DNA of 64,000 nucleotides from Zingiber officinale (taxonomy: Eukaryota > Streptophyta > Magnoliopsida > Zingiberales > Zingiberaceae), in the NCBI RefSeq assembly GCF_018446385.1, contig NC_055992.1, positions 97,978,947-98,042,946 on the forward strand, given 5' to 3'. The notes under the pieces were generated by a model. It saw only the letters and a list, made by a program, of their open reading frames with translations, ran no database searches and was not told where the DNA came from. Position 1 is the stretch's first letter, and the number at the start of each line of letters is the position of its first letter. This document shows positions 32,978 to 46,054 of this stretch, one piece after another. Made by a program: the position numbers and the translations under genes.

Positions 32978-34388
32978 TGACGTGCCAATCAAAATCAAGA
33001 TGAGGTGGCGGTATAAGTCAAAAGGAGGTGGCAGTCAGGGGGCTACTCGTAACAAAGCTTGGTTCCTCGCCCAGCATTAAGGCCCTCAGTACAAGGACGC
33101 CCTGCCAACAGGCCAGTCAGACCAAAGGGGTCTAGCACTCCTTGCTTGTAGTAAGGCGCCTAGTATATACCCAACCAACCATCATCCATCCAGGTTTAAG
33201 AGAGTTTCAACCGACCACAAGGCCGATCGAGTGTAATATTGGAGCAAGACCCGGGGACCTAGCATCTCGCTCTAGGTGCCTAGTACACAATGGGCTAATA
33301 TGGCAACCGGTCAAACATAGGGGCCTTCACTGTTCATTCTCCTGTCCTCTTGTATATGGGTGGCCGGATAAACAACTGACTTATCTTCGCCAAGTAAACA
33401 TACAAGACAAATCTTAGAAAAAATCTGACTGGATTTCTAGAGCTCAAATATCACTTCAAGGACAAGTCTCCTAGTAAAAGGACAATCGACTGAAAGTATC
33501 AGTCGGGCCTCTCGGGGGCTCAATTCTCCATTATTCAGAAATAAGTTTCCTTGCATATGGTTGGTCGGTTTTAAGAATCATCCGAACCTAGGGGACTTGA
33601 CTTCCCATTACTTCATAATCAGATCTCCAGCATTATACAACATATATCCGAGCAATCTTAAGGGTCATTCATCCTACCATACTCAGTATTCTGCTCTTAT
33701 ATATGCACCTGGTCGGCTAAATATCCAGTCGGGATATTTTCAGGGACCACATTGCTAGAGAATTGCAACAGCTTGTCAGAAAATAACAATCGTTTATCAG
33801 AGAATATTCCTCTGTTATTACATGAGCATTCAATAGAACATTTCTCGAAGGTGACTCTACATTTTCCATTAGCCGATACTTTGTGCTAGCACATTCCTTC
33901 AACTGCCTCATTAATAGCGTCAGTTACAAAAAAGGGTGCACACGGGTAACGGAAGATTTCTCGGACGGTGACTATACGACTCCCAAAATATATATTCCCT
34001 TACTTGACAACTTTTGAATGACATTCTCTGTCACCTCATGATTAGGGAGGTTATGAAAGGTGGTATATAAAGAGGAGTCCTATCTGATGGAAAGTTATGT
34101 TTTAAGATGCTTTTGAGACACTTTATGCTTTAATACGCCTTGACACGCTCAGTTATATAGCTACTGATCAATTTCTCACTCGGGCAACACACTGACTTGA
34201 GTGTGGAGGGCCTTTGCTAGGGACCCCTTCCTTGATTTTTGGCACTATCGTTTGTCTGCTCTCTCGAGTGTGTGCAGGAAGAATTTTCATTCTAGTTCAC
34301 GGCCCCTACTCCCATCTAAAGTCTTCATCCAGTAAACCTTGTAGCCACCTACCCAGCGTGTCATCTCTCCAACTTTTAGATAGGATCA
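32978..34388 (+). mobile_element. 5' LTR of a plus-strand Tat element
   Basis: The 3' end reads TAGATAGGATCA, followed by a PBS-like TATTTGATGTCGTCCTTGGG (34389-34408) that lines up with the PBS of the left-edge copy. The conserved 'actgacttgagtgtggagggcctttgctagggaccccttcc' is at about 34190-34232. The start near TGACGTGCC (32978) was chosen by alignment to the other family starts and is approximate. Confidence 0.55.
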
Positions 34389-34436
34389 TATTTGATGTCG
34401 TCCTTGGGAATCTTCGCCTGAATTTGAAACTCAGAG

Positions 34437-37435
34437 ATGGAAGAAGCTAGACGACTCACTACAATTACCTTGATGCAAAAGGAACTAGAAATATTAATCA
34501 ACACCCTAGCGCAAAAATTGATGCGACAACAACAACAAGTAGCAACTAGTGGTACTTTGTCGCACGACCTCACTGCGTCCACAACAGGCCCTCATACTGA
34601 GCAAGGGGCTCGGGTAGGAGGTACAACGGAGTGCCAGCCAATTCCTCCGACTATTGGCTTGGTGCCTCTGTATGTTCCACCAATCCACTTATCGTCCACA
34701 CCCCCAATTGGTTGTGTATCACCGGGCGTTGTTTCGCACGCTGCCCAAGCATATGAGATGAGAGTAGTGGCCCTAAGGATCATCTTCTGTGGATGCGCCT
34801 ATTCGAGATCTACGTAAAGGAAAAGCCCCGATGACTAGCAGCTCTCCCAAACGGATTAGTACGTCATTCTGCTAGGGGGTGCTAGACGACAAATTGCCTA
34901 ACCACTACCGTCCCCTGACGATAGGGCAATGTGCAAGGTCCAAAGACCCATAGGACCATCTCTTGAAGTTTGGAAACACCGTCCTGCTTCACCAATATAT
35001 GGACGACGTAAAATGTCGAGTGTTTCTCATCACACTCTTTGTCTTGGCACAGAGATAGTTTAAGTGACTTTCGATCGAATCCATATGCAGTTTGAAGGAT
35101 TTTTCACAAGGCTTTTGTTCACCATTTTGCCAGCAGTCACCGTTACCGCAATACCTTGAGCCTCTTCTCACTCAAGTAGTGGCCCAAGGAAGCGCTTCAG
35201 ACTTACATCAAAAAGTTCAATCAGGTGGCCAAGATGTTCCCTTGGCCACCCCGGAGATTTTGGTGAGCACCTTTCCCAAGGAATTACTAACAATGATTTC
35301 TTTCGTTCTCTCATCAGGAGGCCGCCTAGAGACTTTGATCATTTACTCAATTGAGCAACTGAGTACATTAATATGGATGCGGCATAATCCGCTCGGAAAA
35401 AGGAAGTCTCTAAGCCCGCTCAAGCCTATGCTCCCGAGCATTGAGCATCACCTCCTCCACCTCCTCATAAAGGACCTCAAGCGGGTCCTCAACCGTGTCA
35501 TCTAGAACCTTGGCCTCCAACTATGCAGCATGTGGAGGCCGAGCGGGTGGAGTGCCTCGAACCTCTTAGATGGACTCTACCCAAATTCTGTATATAGCAC
35601 GGCTCGACGACCCACGACACCTGAGATTCTTATCATGTCAATCGAGGGAATCGCCAAGCCGCTAACCAAGGTTACTGCCGGCGTTGCCGTCTCCCAACCG
35701 CCGACATTATCAGCAGCCTAATGGTCCACCTAGGAGAGACTACCAAGGTGTAGATCGACGCAAAAGGATGCCTCAGCAGCAAGACTACCGAGCTCAGACC
35801 CCCCACCCCGACCCAATAGGAGCAATGTAACTCCTAATGCGACAAGAAGAAAACTGCAACAATGCTGCTCGGAGAGATATTGACATGATTGTCGGAGGCC
35901 TGATTCACAAGGATTCCAACTGAGAGAGGAAATTACACTCCTGCCGATTGGAGATCCACGCGGTCGGTTGCAGTCAAGAGCATGCACAAGGGCCTAATAT
36001 TAGCTCTGGACCTAAAGATTTAGAGGGGGTTGAAGTACCCCATAATGATGTTTTAATAATTAAGGATGTTATAGTCAATTATAACATTTAGCGTACTTTT
36101 GTTGACACAAGCAGCTCTGTCAACATTATCTTCAAACAAGCATTTGAGCAGCTGTAGATAGACACGAGCAATCTTCAGCCTATGGTGATGCCCCTGTATG
36201 ACTTCACGTGTAATGAAGTTCATCCGTTCGACCAAATAAAGGTGGTCATATCCTTAAGAGAGAAGCCCCTAATGAGGATGCATTGATCAACTTTTATAGT
36301 CGTGGATACGCCCTTAGCATACAACGTCATTTTGGTCCGATCATCCCTCAATGAATTCAGGGCAGCTGTCTCTACCTTCTGCAGAAAAAATAAAATTTCC
36401 TGTGAACGACCAGGCCGAGAAAGTTAAAGGAAACCAGCTGATAGTGAGCAAGTGCTATGTTGAGATAATAAAAAATGAAGCCAATACTACTCGAAGATCC
36501 AATGAATGGAGGTCAATACCATCCATGAGGCACCTCCTACACTTGCTTATGAGGAAAAAGAGAAGGTACAGATTCAGTTGATCGGCCGAAAGCAACCGCC
36601 CAGATAGCCACCAACCTGACTCTAAAGCTGATTCTGTGTCTCACAAACAATGATGGCGTTTTCTCTTGGATGCCTAAGGAAATTAAAGGAATTTCACCAA
36701 TAGTCATGAATCACGTGATCTATGTCTACTTGGACGCTCGACCAGTCAAGCAGAAGAAGAGGGACTTTGGAGATGATCAGAATAAAATTATCCAGGCGGA
36801 GGTGGACAAGCTACTAAAGGTTGGCTACATCCGTGAAGTACAATTCCTAAGTTGCCTGGCCAACGTGGTTCTGGTGTATAAGTCAGGGAATAAGTGATAA
36901 GTCTGCATTAACTTCAGATACCTCAATAAGGCATGCCCTAAGGATTATTATACTTTATCGTGCATTGACCAGGTGGTGGACTCAACTTCTGATTGTGAAT
37001 TTATATGCATGTTGGATGTGTATCAGGGCTACCAACAATTCCCACTTGCCAAAGACAACTAGAAAAAGGTTAACTTTATAACTACTGAAGGAACCTATTG
37101 TTATAATGTCATACCGTTCGGACTAAAGAATGCATGAGTAATTTACCAACGACTTATGAACAAAGTATTATGGAGGCAAATTGGCCGGAAGATAGAGGTG
37201 TATGTGGACGACATTCTTCTTAAGTCCCTCCGTGTGGTAGATTTGTGCACCAATATAGAAGAAACCTACCAAACTTTAAGGCAGTATGAACTGAAGCTCA
37301 ACCCCAGTAAATGTCTGTTTAGAGCAAAGAGCGGGCATTTCCTAGGCTATATTGTGACCGAGTGAGAAATCAAAGCCAACTTAGGCAAAGTACAGGCTCT
37401 TCAAGACATGGCTCCCTTGCGCAATTTGAAGGAAA
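34437..37435 (+). pseudogene. Tat-lineage gag-protease-reverse transcriptase, broken and truncated
   Basis: Gag starts M-E-E-A-R-R-L-T-T-I at 34437 and loses frame after about 34817. A retropepsin region lies at about 36060-36350: F-V-D-T-S-S-S-V-N-I-I (D-T-S/G motif), then 'MVMPLYDFTCNEVHPFDQIK' and 'FIVVDTPLAYNVILVRSSLN'. Reverse transcriptase follows: 'VDKLLKVGYIREVQFLSC' (36670-36897), then VYVDDILLKS with the catalytic Y-V-D-D and 'LKLNPSKCLFRAKSGHFLGY' (37156-37365). These are Tat-type blocks. Stops interrupt every part. At about 37435 the RT is cut by the CACTA sequence, so RNase H and integrase are missing. Confidence 0.8.
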
Positions 37436-39600
37436 CATAAAATATACCTTGTTGTCAAATCTATGAAAAACAAACTCAATTCCATAAGTGTTTGTCAAAC
37501 ATTATTAGGAAGTAAATCATGAAAATCTATTGGAATAACTCTTTGCATGCACACATGACAGTCATGACTCTTCATTCCAAATATCTTTAACTTGTTCATA
37601 TCCACGCATCTAGCCATATTCGATGCATACCCATCTAGGAATTTGATTTCTTATAACCAACTACATAAAGCTTTCTTACCATCTTTGTTTCATGTATAAC
37701 AAGCCTTTGAAAATTTATTAGTTGTTTCATTCTGATGCAACTTTGGTATGTTGACTAGTTCTATTAATTCCCCACATGACTTTGTAGTGTCTATAGTTCT
37801 TCCAAGCACATTCATTAAAGTGTTGAAGATATTATCGAAAAAAATATTCTCTACATGCATCACATATAAATTATGTCGAATGAGTAAATAGTTTTAAGAT
37901 TGTAGCTCCCAAAAAATGCTCATTTTCTTCCAACCATACTTGCACATCCTAATAATATATTTATTTATCTCATAAGAACTAGGTTGAAATACTGATAGAA
38001 ATCCATAACTGTATATTTGTTTAATGATTTCTTTATCTGAAGCATGGACTATTGGAGGAAATTTTCTGACTATAACATTCTTTAGAAATTTTTTTATTTT
38101 GCCTGAAAGGGTGATCAATTGATAAAAATTTATAGTGATTATTAAACCAAGATACCTTCTCTTTGCAAGGTAATAAGAATGCATCATACTCTATTATACA
38201 GTGTACGCATGCTAATTTACCAATCATGCTTCATCCTGACAACATTGAGTATGCTAAAAAAATCAATGATCGTCCATAATAATACAACATACAATCTAAA
38301 ATTAATTTTATTTATAACATTATAAGTCATCGACCCTATATTTCATAATTCATTCAACTTGACAATCATAGGTTGCAAGAAAATATTTATCTTCTTTTTA
38401 GGATTGGTTGGACCAAGGATAAGCACAGTAAAGAACATAAATTCATCTTTCATGCACATTTATGACATTAAATTATATTGTGTTAATATCACTGGACAAG
38501 ATAAATATTATTGTCCCGACTGACCATATGACTGAAATCCATCTGTGGAAAGTCTCAATCTCATATTACGTGGTTCCATTACAAATAAGAAAAATACAGT
38601 ATCAAGATGTTTCCATATAGGAGAATCACAAGGATGACATAATATACCTTCTTCGTGCTTATGCTTATGATGCCATATCATGTAGTAAGCTATAATAGCA
38701 AATGCATGCAAACGTTGAAGTCTAGCCGTTAACGAAACTTTCAAAGCAATAATTTTCTTCTTCACTGGTATGCGAGTATGATGCTTATAATGAGGGTGAG
38801 TATATATTTTACATTCAATCAGTTCATTATTTTTATTCCAAAATATCATGCAGTTATTTATACAACAATCAATCATCTCTACAGGTAAACATAAACCTCT
38901 AACCAATATCCTTGTACTATAGAAGATATTAGTTATTATGTTATCAACAGGAAGCAAATCTAGCATTAATTAACATATGTCATCTAACATCTTTCTAAAA
39001 AATGATATTTTACTTTCATATTCAATAATTTTACGGTAGCTAATAGTTAGGAATGATAAAAAAAAATGTCTTCCCACACTTCTCTTTCACTAGCCTTTAC
39101 TATTTCATATAGTTATTGATATTCAAGTGTTGATATTTTATCTATATTGGAATAATCAGCTGCATTCATCGCATCATAAACCATTGATTGCATTGCAATA
39201 TCATTAGTCGATGATTTCCTAACAATCGTTGTGCTAGATGATAAACCACCAGATGACTCAATTGGTTTATACAAATAAGGTTCTCTGTGATAGTACCAAT
39301 TGTAGTAATTTGGCACAAAATTATTTCTACATATATGTACTTTCACGATATCCTCACCACGGAAGACTTTATTTCTACATTTACAATAATTACGCAGACA
39401 TTGTAACTCGACACCAGTCATACATTCTGATTGATTTTTAGCAAAGTTCACAAATTGTTCAACTTCAGTACTAAAATTATCTCTAATAAATCTATTTTCT
39501 AATAGATTGTGCATCCAAATATACTCATATTCATTGTTACATAATGAGAATACAATTTCATTCAATTTGTTACAAAATATATGGGTTGCTAAACCTATTA
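37436..39600 (-). pseudogene. CACTA (EnSpm) TNP2 transposase, broken
   Basis: On the minus strand the blocks come in the normal order. First is the transposase-associated domain (39565-39113: FVNFAKNQSECMTG, 'YCKCRNKVFRGEDIVKVHI', NNFVPNYYNWYYHRE). Next is the TNP2 core (38966-38508: HPCDSPIWKHLDT, 'PRNMRLRLSTDGFQSYGQSG'). A weak segment follows at 38187-37894, then a DUF4218-like block (about 37590-37450: 'KSHDCHVCMQRVIPIDFHDL'). The protein would have bound subterminal repeats and excised CACTA elements. Stops and frame changes occur between blocks, and CACTA termini were not found. It adjoins the truncated Tat RT directly. Confidence 0.82.
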
Positions 39601-41454
39601 AATTGAGAATTAAAAATATAGTTTATTTTTCCATATATTGAACTTATAGTATGTATCAACGTAAATTACAAGAAACCTAGATTTCAGATCATAGAAATAA
39701 CAAACTATACTGTCTTTCATATTCCAACTAAAGATAATGAGCTCTAAAATTAACATAGATGTAAATATACCAACATTAAAATTGTTAGTATTAGCTTTAG
39801 TACTAATTATGAGATGATTAACAAGAGAAGTTTTGTATCATATTTCATTAATTAATAAGAGAAAAAGTTTATTATTATATTATTTCAGTTCAATGCCGAA
39901 TAAATAAGTATAATAATATCCTAGAGTAGTAGATTCTAGTTTACAACATATCAATTGGTTGAATTGATAGTAGGATATTATAGATACATATATAGAATGC
40001 TACTCTTAACTATTCCTAGTCAAGCATTAATATACAAGGATAATATTAATGCATTGAGACTAGCATGTAAGTCAACGGATGACTTAATCTCACAAGTTAT
40101 GGATATGAGATGAGTTATCAGATTGACACATGGATATATATATTAGAAAATATGTACTGAATGATCAACCATGAGAATGTTTCATGGATCGTTATATGAG
40201 TATCATAAACATTCTCATAGTGACTATTAGTATCAGTAGTCTTTAGGCCTGAAATCACTACGGTTCCCTATATAAGGAGTTGTGTACTTTGGTATCGGTA
40301 AACATCACCTATAACAAGGTGGACTATAAAGTCGATATATGCAATAACTTATATGGAGAGATGTCCATATGATGGAAGCGATATCTGTGGACCCCTTGAT
40401 TAGTAGGACACAAAAATGCATGGTCATGTTCAAATGAGTCAATATAAGATATTAAGCCTATTTGATTGAGTGTGTTTACTTAGAGATCAAGAAATATAAA
40501 GATTGATAAGAGGAAGACACGGTCTATGCCTCATTGATCAATCTAGATATCAAGAATAGAAGGATTAAGTATACAAGATAATAGACATAGAAAGGTTAGG
40601 TCGGATCTTGATATTCTCATCACTTGGGTAGCAATGATGTTTTGCTAGATGCCACTGATTGCTTATGTATCTAAAATGATTTTAGAGATATTGCCAACGT
40701 TACGAGAACCTATTGAGTATACACACAAAGAGCATGTTAATTTAGAGATAGGTTCATATGATATATCATTGGATTAAGTCTAATCCGAATTAGACTCATT
40801 AAGTTAGACTCAATTGGATCCAACTATTGGATCAAGTCCAATTCAAATTATACTCATGGAGTCAATTTGGATTGATGAGGATCAATGAGTTAGAATCATT
40901 GGGTGAACTCGAATTTACCAAGGAAGACCAAAGGTTAATTTTGAATTGATCATGCATTGGATAAAAACTAAAAGACTTAATTGGATTAATAGAGAATTAA
41001 TGCCAATTAAGACAATTGATTGAATAAATACAAAGGATTTTTTGATTCATTTTATGTACAACACTTATGTTCTTCCTCCTCTTCTTCACCTTCTTCCTCT
41101 TTGGCCTAAACCTCCTTGTTTTGGTTGCTAGTACAACCTTAGGTGGTTTTTCTTCTTCGAGTTTGTGAGACAGACAGAATGTGTTCATGTGGATACTGAA
41201 AGAGGAGTGAACACTTGATCGTGCTGAGATCCAACAAGGACAAAGTTATCGTCGAGAGTTCATGTTTACGCAACAGAGGTATAACTCTCATCACAACTAA
41301 TATACGATTTTCTTCACATGGATCTTTTGAAAGGATCTTGAAATTATATTCTGCTGCACTTGTCTTATTTATGCGCTCGAGATTCCTACAAAAATAACAA
41401 AATAATTATATCATGTTACAGATCAAAATATTAACTTAACCTATATATAAATTC
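39601..41454 (+). other. Copia-type LTR-like DNA, boundaries not set
   Basis: This region has LTR character: a TATATAAGG near 40272, a long mid-region of direction-specific non-coding sequence ('ggcaatgatgttttgctagatgccactgattg', 'gagaacctattgagtatacacac'), a series of GGATT(A/C)AAGTCCAATT repeats (40760-40880), and a pyrimidine-rich 'cttcctcctcttcttcacc' after a TTGTACAACAC-like site. No coding region is supported. Confidence 0.4.
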
Positions 41455-43077
41455 TGTAGGTCCCGTGCGACTAACTAGAGGGGGTGAATAATCCTGTAAT
41501 CAAATTTATACTTTTTTTCTTTTGAATTTAACAAAGATAAACACATATTAGTTAATAAGAACTAATAAAATAAAAAGTAAGAGAAGACTCCAAGTTTACT
41601 TAGTTCACAACCGAGAATGTTGCTAATCAAAGGCAGCCAAAGCTCCAATAGTAAGTTCTCCTTTTATGAAGGCGGAGAAGCCTCTTACAGTGTTGAGAGT
41701 ACAGAAGTACGAAACAAGAAAGAATACAAAGTGTGTTGTTCAAAATCACTGTGATTAGGACTCTATTTATAGCCTACTGGTCGAAACTAGTTGTTTGCTC
41801 TAGGTGCCCCTAGTGAGGCAACCTCTATCTCCACGCAACGGCTATGCAACGACAACAAGATAAATTCTTTTCATCTCCGGGCACCCGGACTGGTGCTGAC
41901 ATGGACCCAAAAGTTGATCTGCAACGTTGAGGCGCCCTTCGGGCACCTTGGTGGTCCGGGTACTCAGATCACCTTGTCTGAGCGCCTGAATCAGTCAGCC
42001 TTTTGCTGACTAGTCTGACGCCTTCTTTGGTAGCTTGGGTGATTTCGGCTATTTGAAATTAGGCTCATCCGAACCCATCTTTCAGTCTTCTCCTTAAGCA
42101 ATCTTCTGCTTTGGCTTCTTATCCCTTCGAAACATCATGCGCTCCCTTCTCATTCGCTAGCGTACTCTTCCACAACACCTCATCCCTCGCATACATCAAG
42201 CCCGTCGACTCTTTTCTGTGTCATCCTTATCGCTAGTTGCGTCTTTTGCTCGACTTGTGCTCCTAAGTTCCTGCACACTTAGACACAAAGATCAAAGATA
42301 ACAAGATCTAACTTGACTTAGTTGATCACATCAAAACTACCACAGAGTACTTAAAATCTCCTCATTTTTTATGTGATCAATCCAAGTTAAGTTAGGGAAA
42401 AATAAAACAAAAAAATAGTAAAATAATAGATAAATAATTTACAATTAATAAACATGTTATTTAATGCAAAAATAATAATACCTCCCCCTAGACTTAATCA
42501 ATAAATCTCCCCCTTTGATTACATTAAAAATAAGAGTATTCTTTGAATATAAATTTTAAGGGATACAAAAACCATGACTAATATTTAGAAAAATTATAAA
42601 GTTTAAATTTTGAAAATATGAATTTCTATGATTTATAAATCAGTTTTCGAAGAAATAATTTTTAAATTAGTTTTAATTGTTGAAAATTTCTAAAAACTTT
42701 TATAATGGTTAAAAGACATATCCAATATAGTGAGAAAATTTTCACAAATAAATGAAATTAATATAAATAGTCATAAATTATTTTCTATAAAAAATGTATA
42801 TTTTTTAAAAAACTTGCTTAAAAATAGTTTCTAAACTCAAAAATTCTTGAAAAATTTTCTGAGAATGTAATATAGCAAGTATTTTTTTTTAGAAAAAATA
42901 AAATTTCAAGAATTGAATGTTTTAGAATTTTTAATATTAAAAATTATTATTTTCATAATTCATATAAAATTCAATAATAATAAAAAAAATTAAAAATAAT
43001 TTCTTTGACAGATAATATGATATTTTATCAAAAAAAAAAAATTTCAAAAATAACCCTACGGAATAATTTTAAATTTA

Positions 43078-43936
43078 AAAATATGATTTTTATTAAAAAA
43101 TCATAAGAAATAATATTTTGGTCAAAAAATTTTAAAATTTTCCTTACAGATAAGTAACAAAATATTTTTCCATGAAAAAAATAAAAATTAATTTTAAATA
43201 GAACGCATACAAACAATAGCGGATCCAAACAAAAAAAGAAGAGGGTGCTCAAAGAAGGGAACCAGAGCTTGTCTTCCTTCTCGCTACCCCCTTGGACTGT
43301 AGCATACTGGTGGAATTTTTCGAGAGCAAGGGGGTGTTCAAGCACACCCCGCTCCTCCCTAGATCCACCACTGCATACAAAACAATTTATGAAATTTATT
43401 TTGACAAATTTAAACATGTAAAAAACTATTAAAATAAATTAAAATTAAAACATACATAAGGATTTTAAATTAAATATGATTTTGGAACTCTGTTCCTTCC
43501 TACTAGATTAATCTTATACTTTCTTAGAATATATTTTCATGATAATTTTCTAATTTGACCCTTATCGGTGAGGAAAATTTTGTTCCTTCCTAGTAGATTA
43601 ATCGTATACTTTCTTTAAATATGATTTTTATTAAAAAAAATCATAAGAAATAATATTTTGGTCAAAAAAATTTAAAATTTTCCTTACAGATAAGTGACAA
43701 AATATTTTTCCATGAAAAAAATAAAAATTAATTTTAAATAGAACGCATACAAAACAATTTATGAAATTTATTTTGATAAATTTAAACATGTAAAAAAAAT
43801 ATTAAAATAAATTAAAATTAAAACATACATATGGATTTTAATCTAAATATGATTTTGGAACTCTGTTCCTTCCTACTAGATTAATCGTACACTTTCTTAG
43901 AATATATTTTCATGATAATTTTCTAATTTGGCCCTT
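43078..43936. repeat. internal tandem duplication, about 320 bp, one copy carrying a MITE
   Basis: Copy A (about 43078-43560, less the MITE) and copy B (about 43618-43936) share 'aatatgatttttattaaaa', 'ataatattttggtcaaaaa', 'gaacgcatacaaaacaattt', 'aaacatgtaaaaaa' and 'ctgttccttcctactagatt' in the same order. They differ only by scattered substitutions and small indels. The duplication is inside the gag-only Copia element. Confidence 0.85.
43214..43373. mobile_element. 160-bp hAT-type MITE with exact 8-bp target duplication
   Basis: The left end is CAATAGCGGATCCAAA; the right end, reverse complemented, is CAGTGGTGGATCTAGG. Both flanks are CATACAAA (43206-43213 and 43374-43381). The neighbouring duplicated copy at about 43744 has a single CATACAAA and no insert. 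That empty site confirms the boundaries. Confidence 0.92.
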
Positions 43937-45740
43937 GTGATATTTGAAATATCAATTAAGCTTTCGATGATATTTGAAATTTCTTTCTAGATCAAGTAAA
44001 AAATTTGTGCCTGAATTATCCTTTTCTAGCATTTCTATTTTATCTTTTAATTTTATATTTTCATCTATTATTTTCTTAAATTCTTCTTTTAGACATGCAT
44101 ATTCTTTCTTTAACTTTACATAATATGTTCTCTTTTATATAAGGATCTATTTAGCATTTGTACAATTTTATATAATTACTCTAGAGGAAACTTACCTGAC
44201 TTACCATATATTCGTCGGTAGACGCTCCCCCCTTCATTGTTGTTTTCTTCTGCAATGTCTCCCCCTTCATTGATGCTCATCTCCGAGGTGCTTTCATCAT
44301 CTTTGGGTAGATACTCGACAATTAGTGTTATTCCGATAATCTCCTTGGATTTGAATTCTTCTGAAGATGAATCGGTATCCATAGAAAAATCATATTCTTC
44401 TTCCGTTGATTGTTCGTATAGCTCCAGGAACTTTTTCCAAAGTTCTTTTGCTCAGTGGTAGTTACCGATTTTGTCAAGTTCCTGAGCAGCAAGAACACTT
44501 AAAAGGTGGAACTCGACCTTACCATTTGCTATGAATTTGTCACGCTGCTTCTGTGTCCAAAGATGCTCCTCGAGTTCTTTTCCATCTTTACTATTGGAGA
44601 CTTTAAAACCAAATTTCATAGAAAGCATTATATCAAAGTCAATTCAGGAAATACCTTCATTCTTCACTTCTAGAATATGAACTCCCCCTCGAACGATGAT
44701 AGATAGATGTTAGCTTCGATCATCTTGTTGCTTCAGTTGACGATTAGTCCTTTTGTGGTGTCCTCCCTCTGATACCAATTGTAGGTCTCGTGCAGTCGGC
44801 TAGAGGGAGGGAGAGGGGGAGAGGTGAATAGCCTTATAATCAAATTTATACTTTCTTTTACTTTCGACTTTAGCAAAGACAAACACACATTAGTTAATAA
44901 AAACTAATAACATAAAAAGTAATAGAAGACTCCGAGTTTACTTAGTTTGCAATCGGGAAGGTTGTTAATCCAAGGCAGTTAAAGCTCCAGTAGTATGTTC
45001 TCCTTTTATGAAGGCGGAGAAGCCTCTTATAGCATTGAGAGTACAAAAGTTTGAAACAAGAAAGAATACAAAGTGTGTTGTTCAAAACCACTGTGACCAG
45101 GGATCTATTTATAGTCTACTGGTCGAAACTAGTCATTTGTTAACGTGGTGTAGTCTGAGCACCCAGACCCTCTCCGGGCACCCCCAGTGAGGCAATCTCT
45201 ATCTCCATGCAACGGCTACGCAACGACAACAAGATAAACTTTTTCATCTCTGGGCACCTAGACCATGTCCAGGCACCTGGACCGGTGCTGACGTGGACCC
45301 AAAAAGTTGATCTGTAGTGTTGAGGTGCCCTTCAGGCACCCTGGTGGTCCGGGCACCTAGACCACCTTATCCGGGTGCTCGAATAAGTCAACCTTGTGCT
45401 GACTATCCGGCTCCTTCTCCGGCCGCTTAGGTGATTTCGACCATCCAGAATTAGGCTCACCCAAACTCATCTTCTGATCTTTTCCTAGAGCAATCTTTCG
45501 CTTCAGCTTCTCGTCCCTTAAAAACCCTCGCGAGCTCCCTTCTAGTCTGCCATCACACTCTTCCGCAGCACCTCGTCCCTTGGACACACAGAACCTGCCG
45601 ACTCTTTTCTATGCCATCTATCTTGCTAGCTACATCTTTCACTCGACTTCTTGTGCTCCTAAGTTCTTGCACACTTAGACACAAGGATCAAACACAATAG
45701 GACCTAACTTGACTTGGTTGATCACATTAAAACTACCATG

Positions 45741-46054
45741 GAGTACTTATAAATTCAACTATGTAAAATAGCATATAGATACGGTTTAATAAATTATACT
45801 TGAAGATGAGTAGTCCAGTCGAAGAAGAGTAGTAAATGTAGTATACTAAAAATAAAAAAATAGCTAAACTTAATCACTAACAATCACAATAAAGGAACAG
45901 CTAAGTTTGGGGCAGACCGAGCTTGTTGCCACAAGCTAGCGGCAGGCTGACCTCATAACCGCGAGTTGGTGGTAGGCCAAGTTCATGGTTGGACCAAGCT
46001 AGCGGCGGCAAGCTCATGGCCGACCAAGATACTGGCCTCAAGCTGGTGGCTAAG
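45741..46054. other. short host interval with AGCTAGCGGC-type repeats
   Basis: An AT-rich piece is followed by a GC-rich patch (45905-46050) with several imperfect copies of CAAGCTAGCGGCAGGC/CAAGCTGGTGGC. An ORF through it looks like repeat translation, not a gene. Confidence 0.4.

Larger units (their letters stand above)
41455..45740 (-). mobile_element. minus-strand Copia element with two LTRs and only gag traces
   Basis: Two direct copies flank the unit: 41455-42344 and 44780-45740. Both begin TGTAGGTCYCGTGC and share 'actagagggggtgaata'-like ends and the closing 'gatcacatYaaaactacca'. On the minus strand the PBS TGGTATCAGAG (44767-44777) adjoins the 44780 LTR, which is therefore the 5' LTR. 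The gag remnant (44166-44765) reads on the minus strand as 'ELDKIGNY', AKELWKKFLELYEQ and 'EEYDFSMDTDSSSEEFKSKE', as in SIRE-type gags. The internal part is 2.4 kb and contains no protease, integrase, RT or RNase H. Purine-rich tracts at 42475-42525 on the minus strand may mark old PPTs. Confidence 0.75.
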
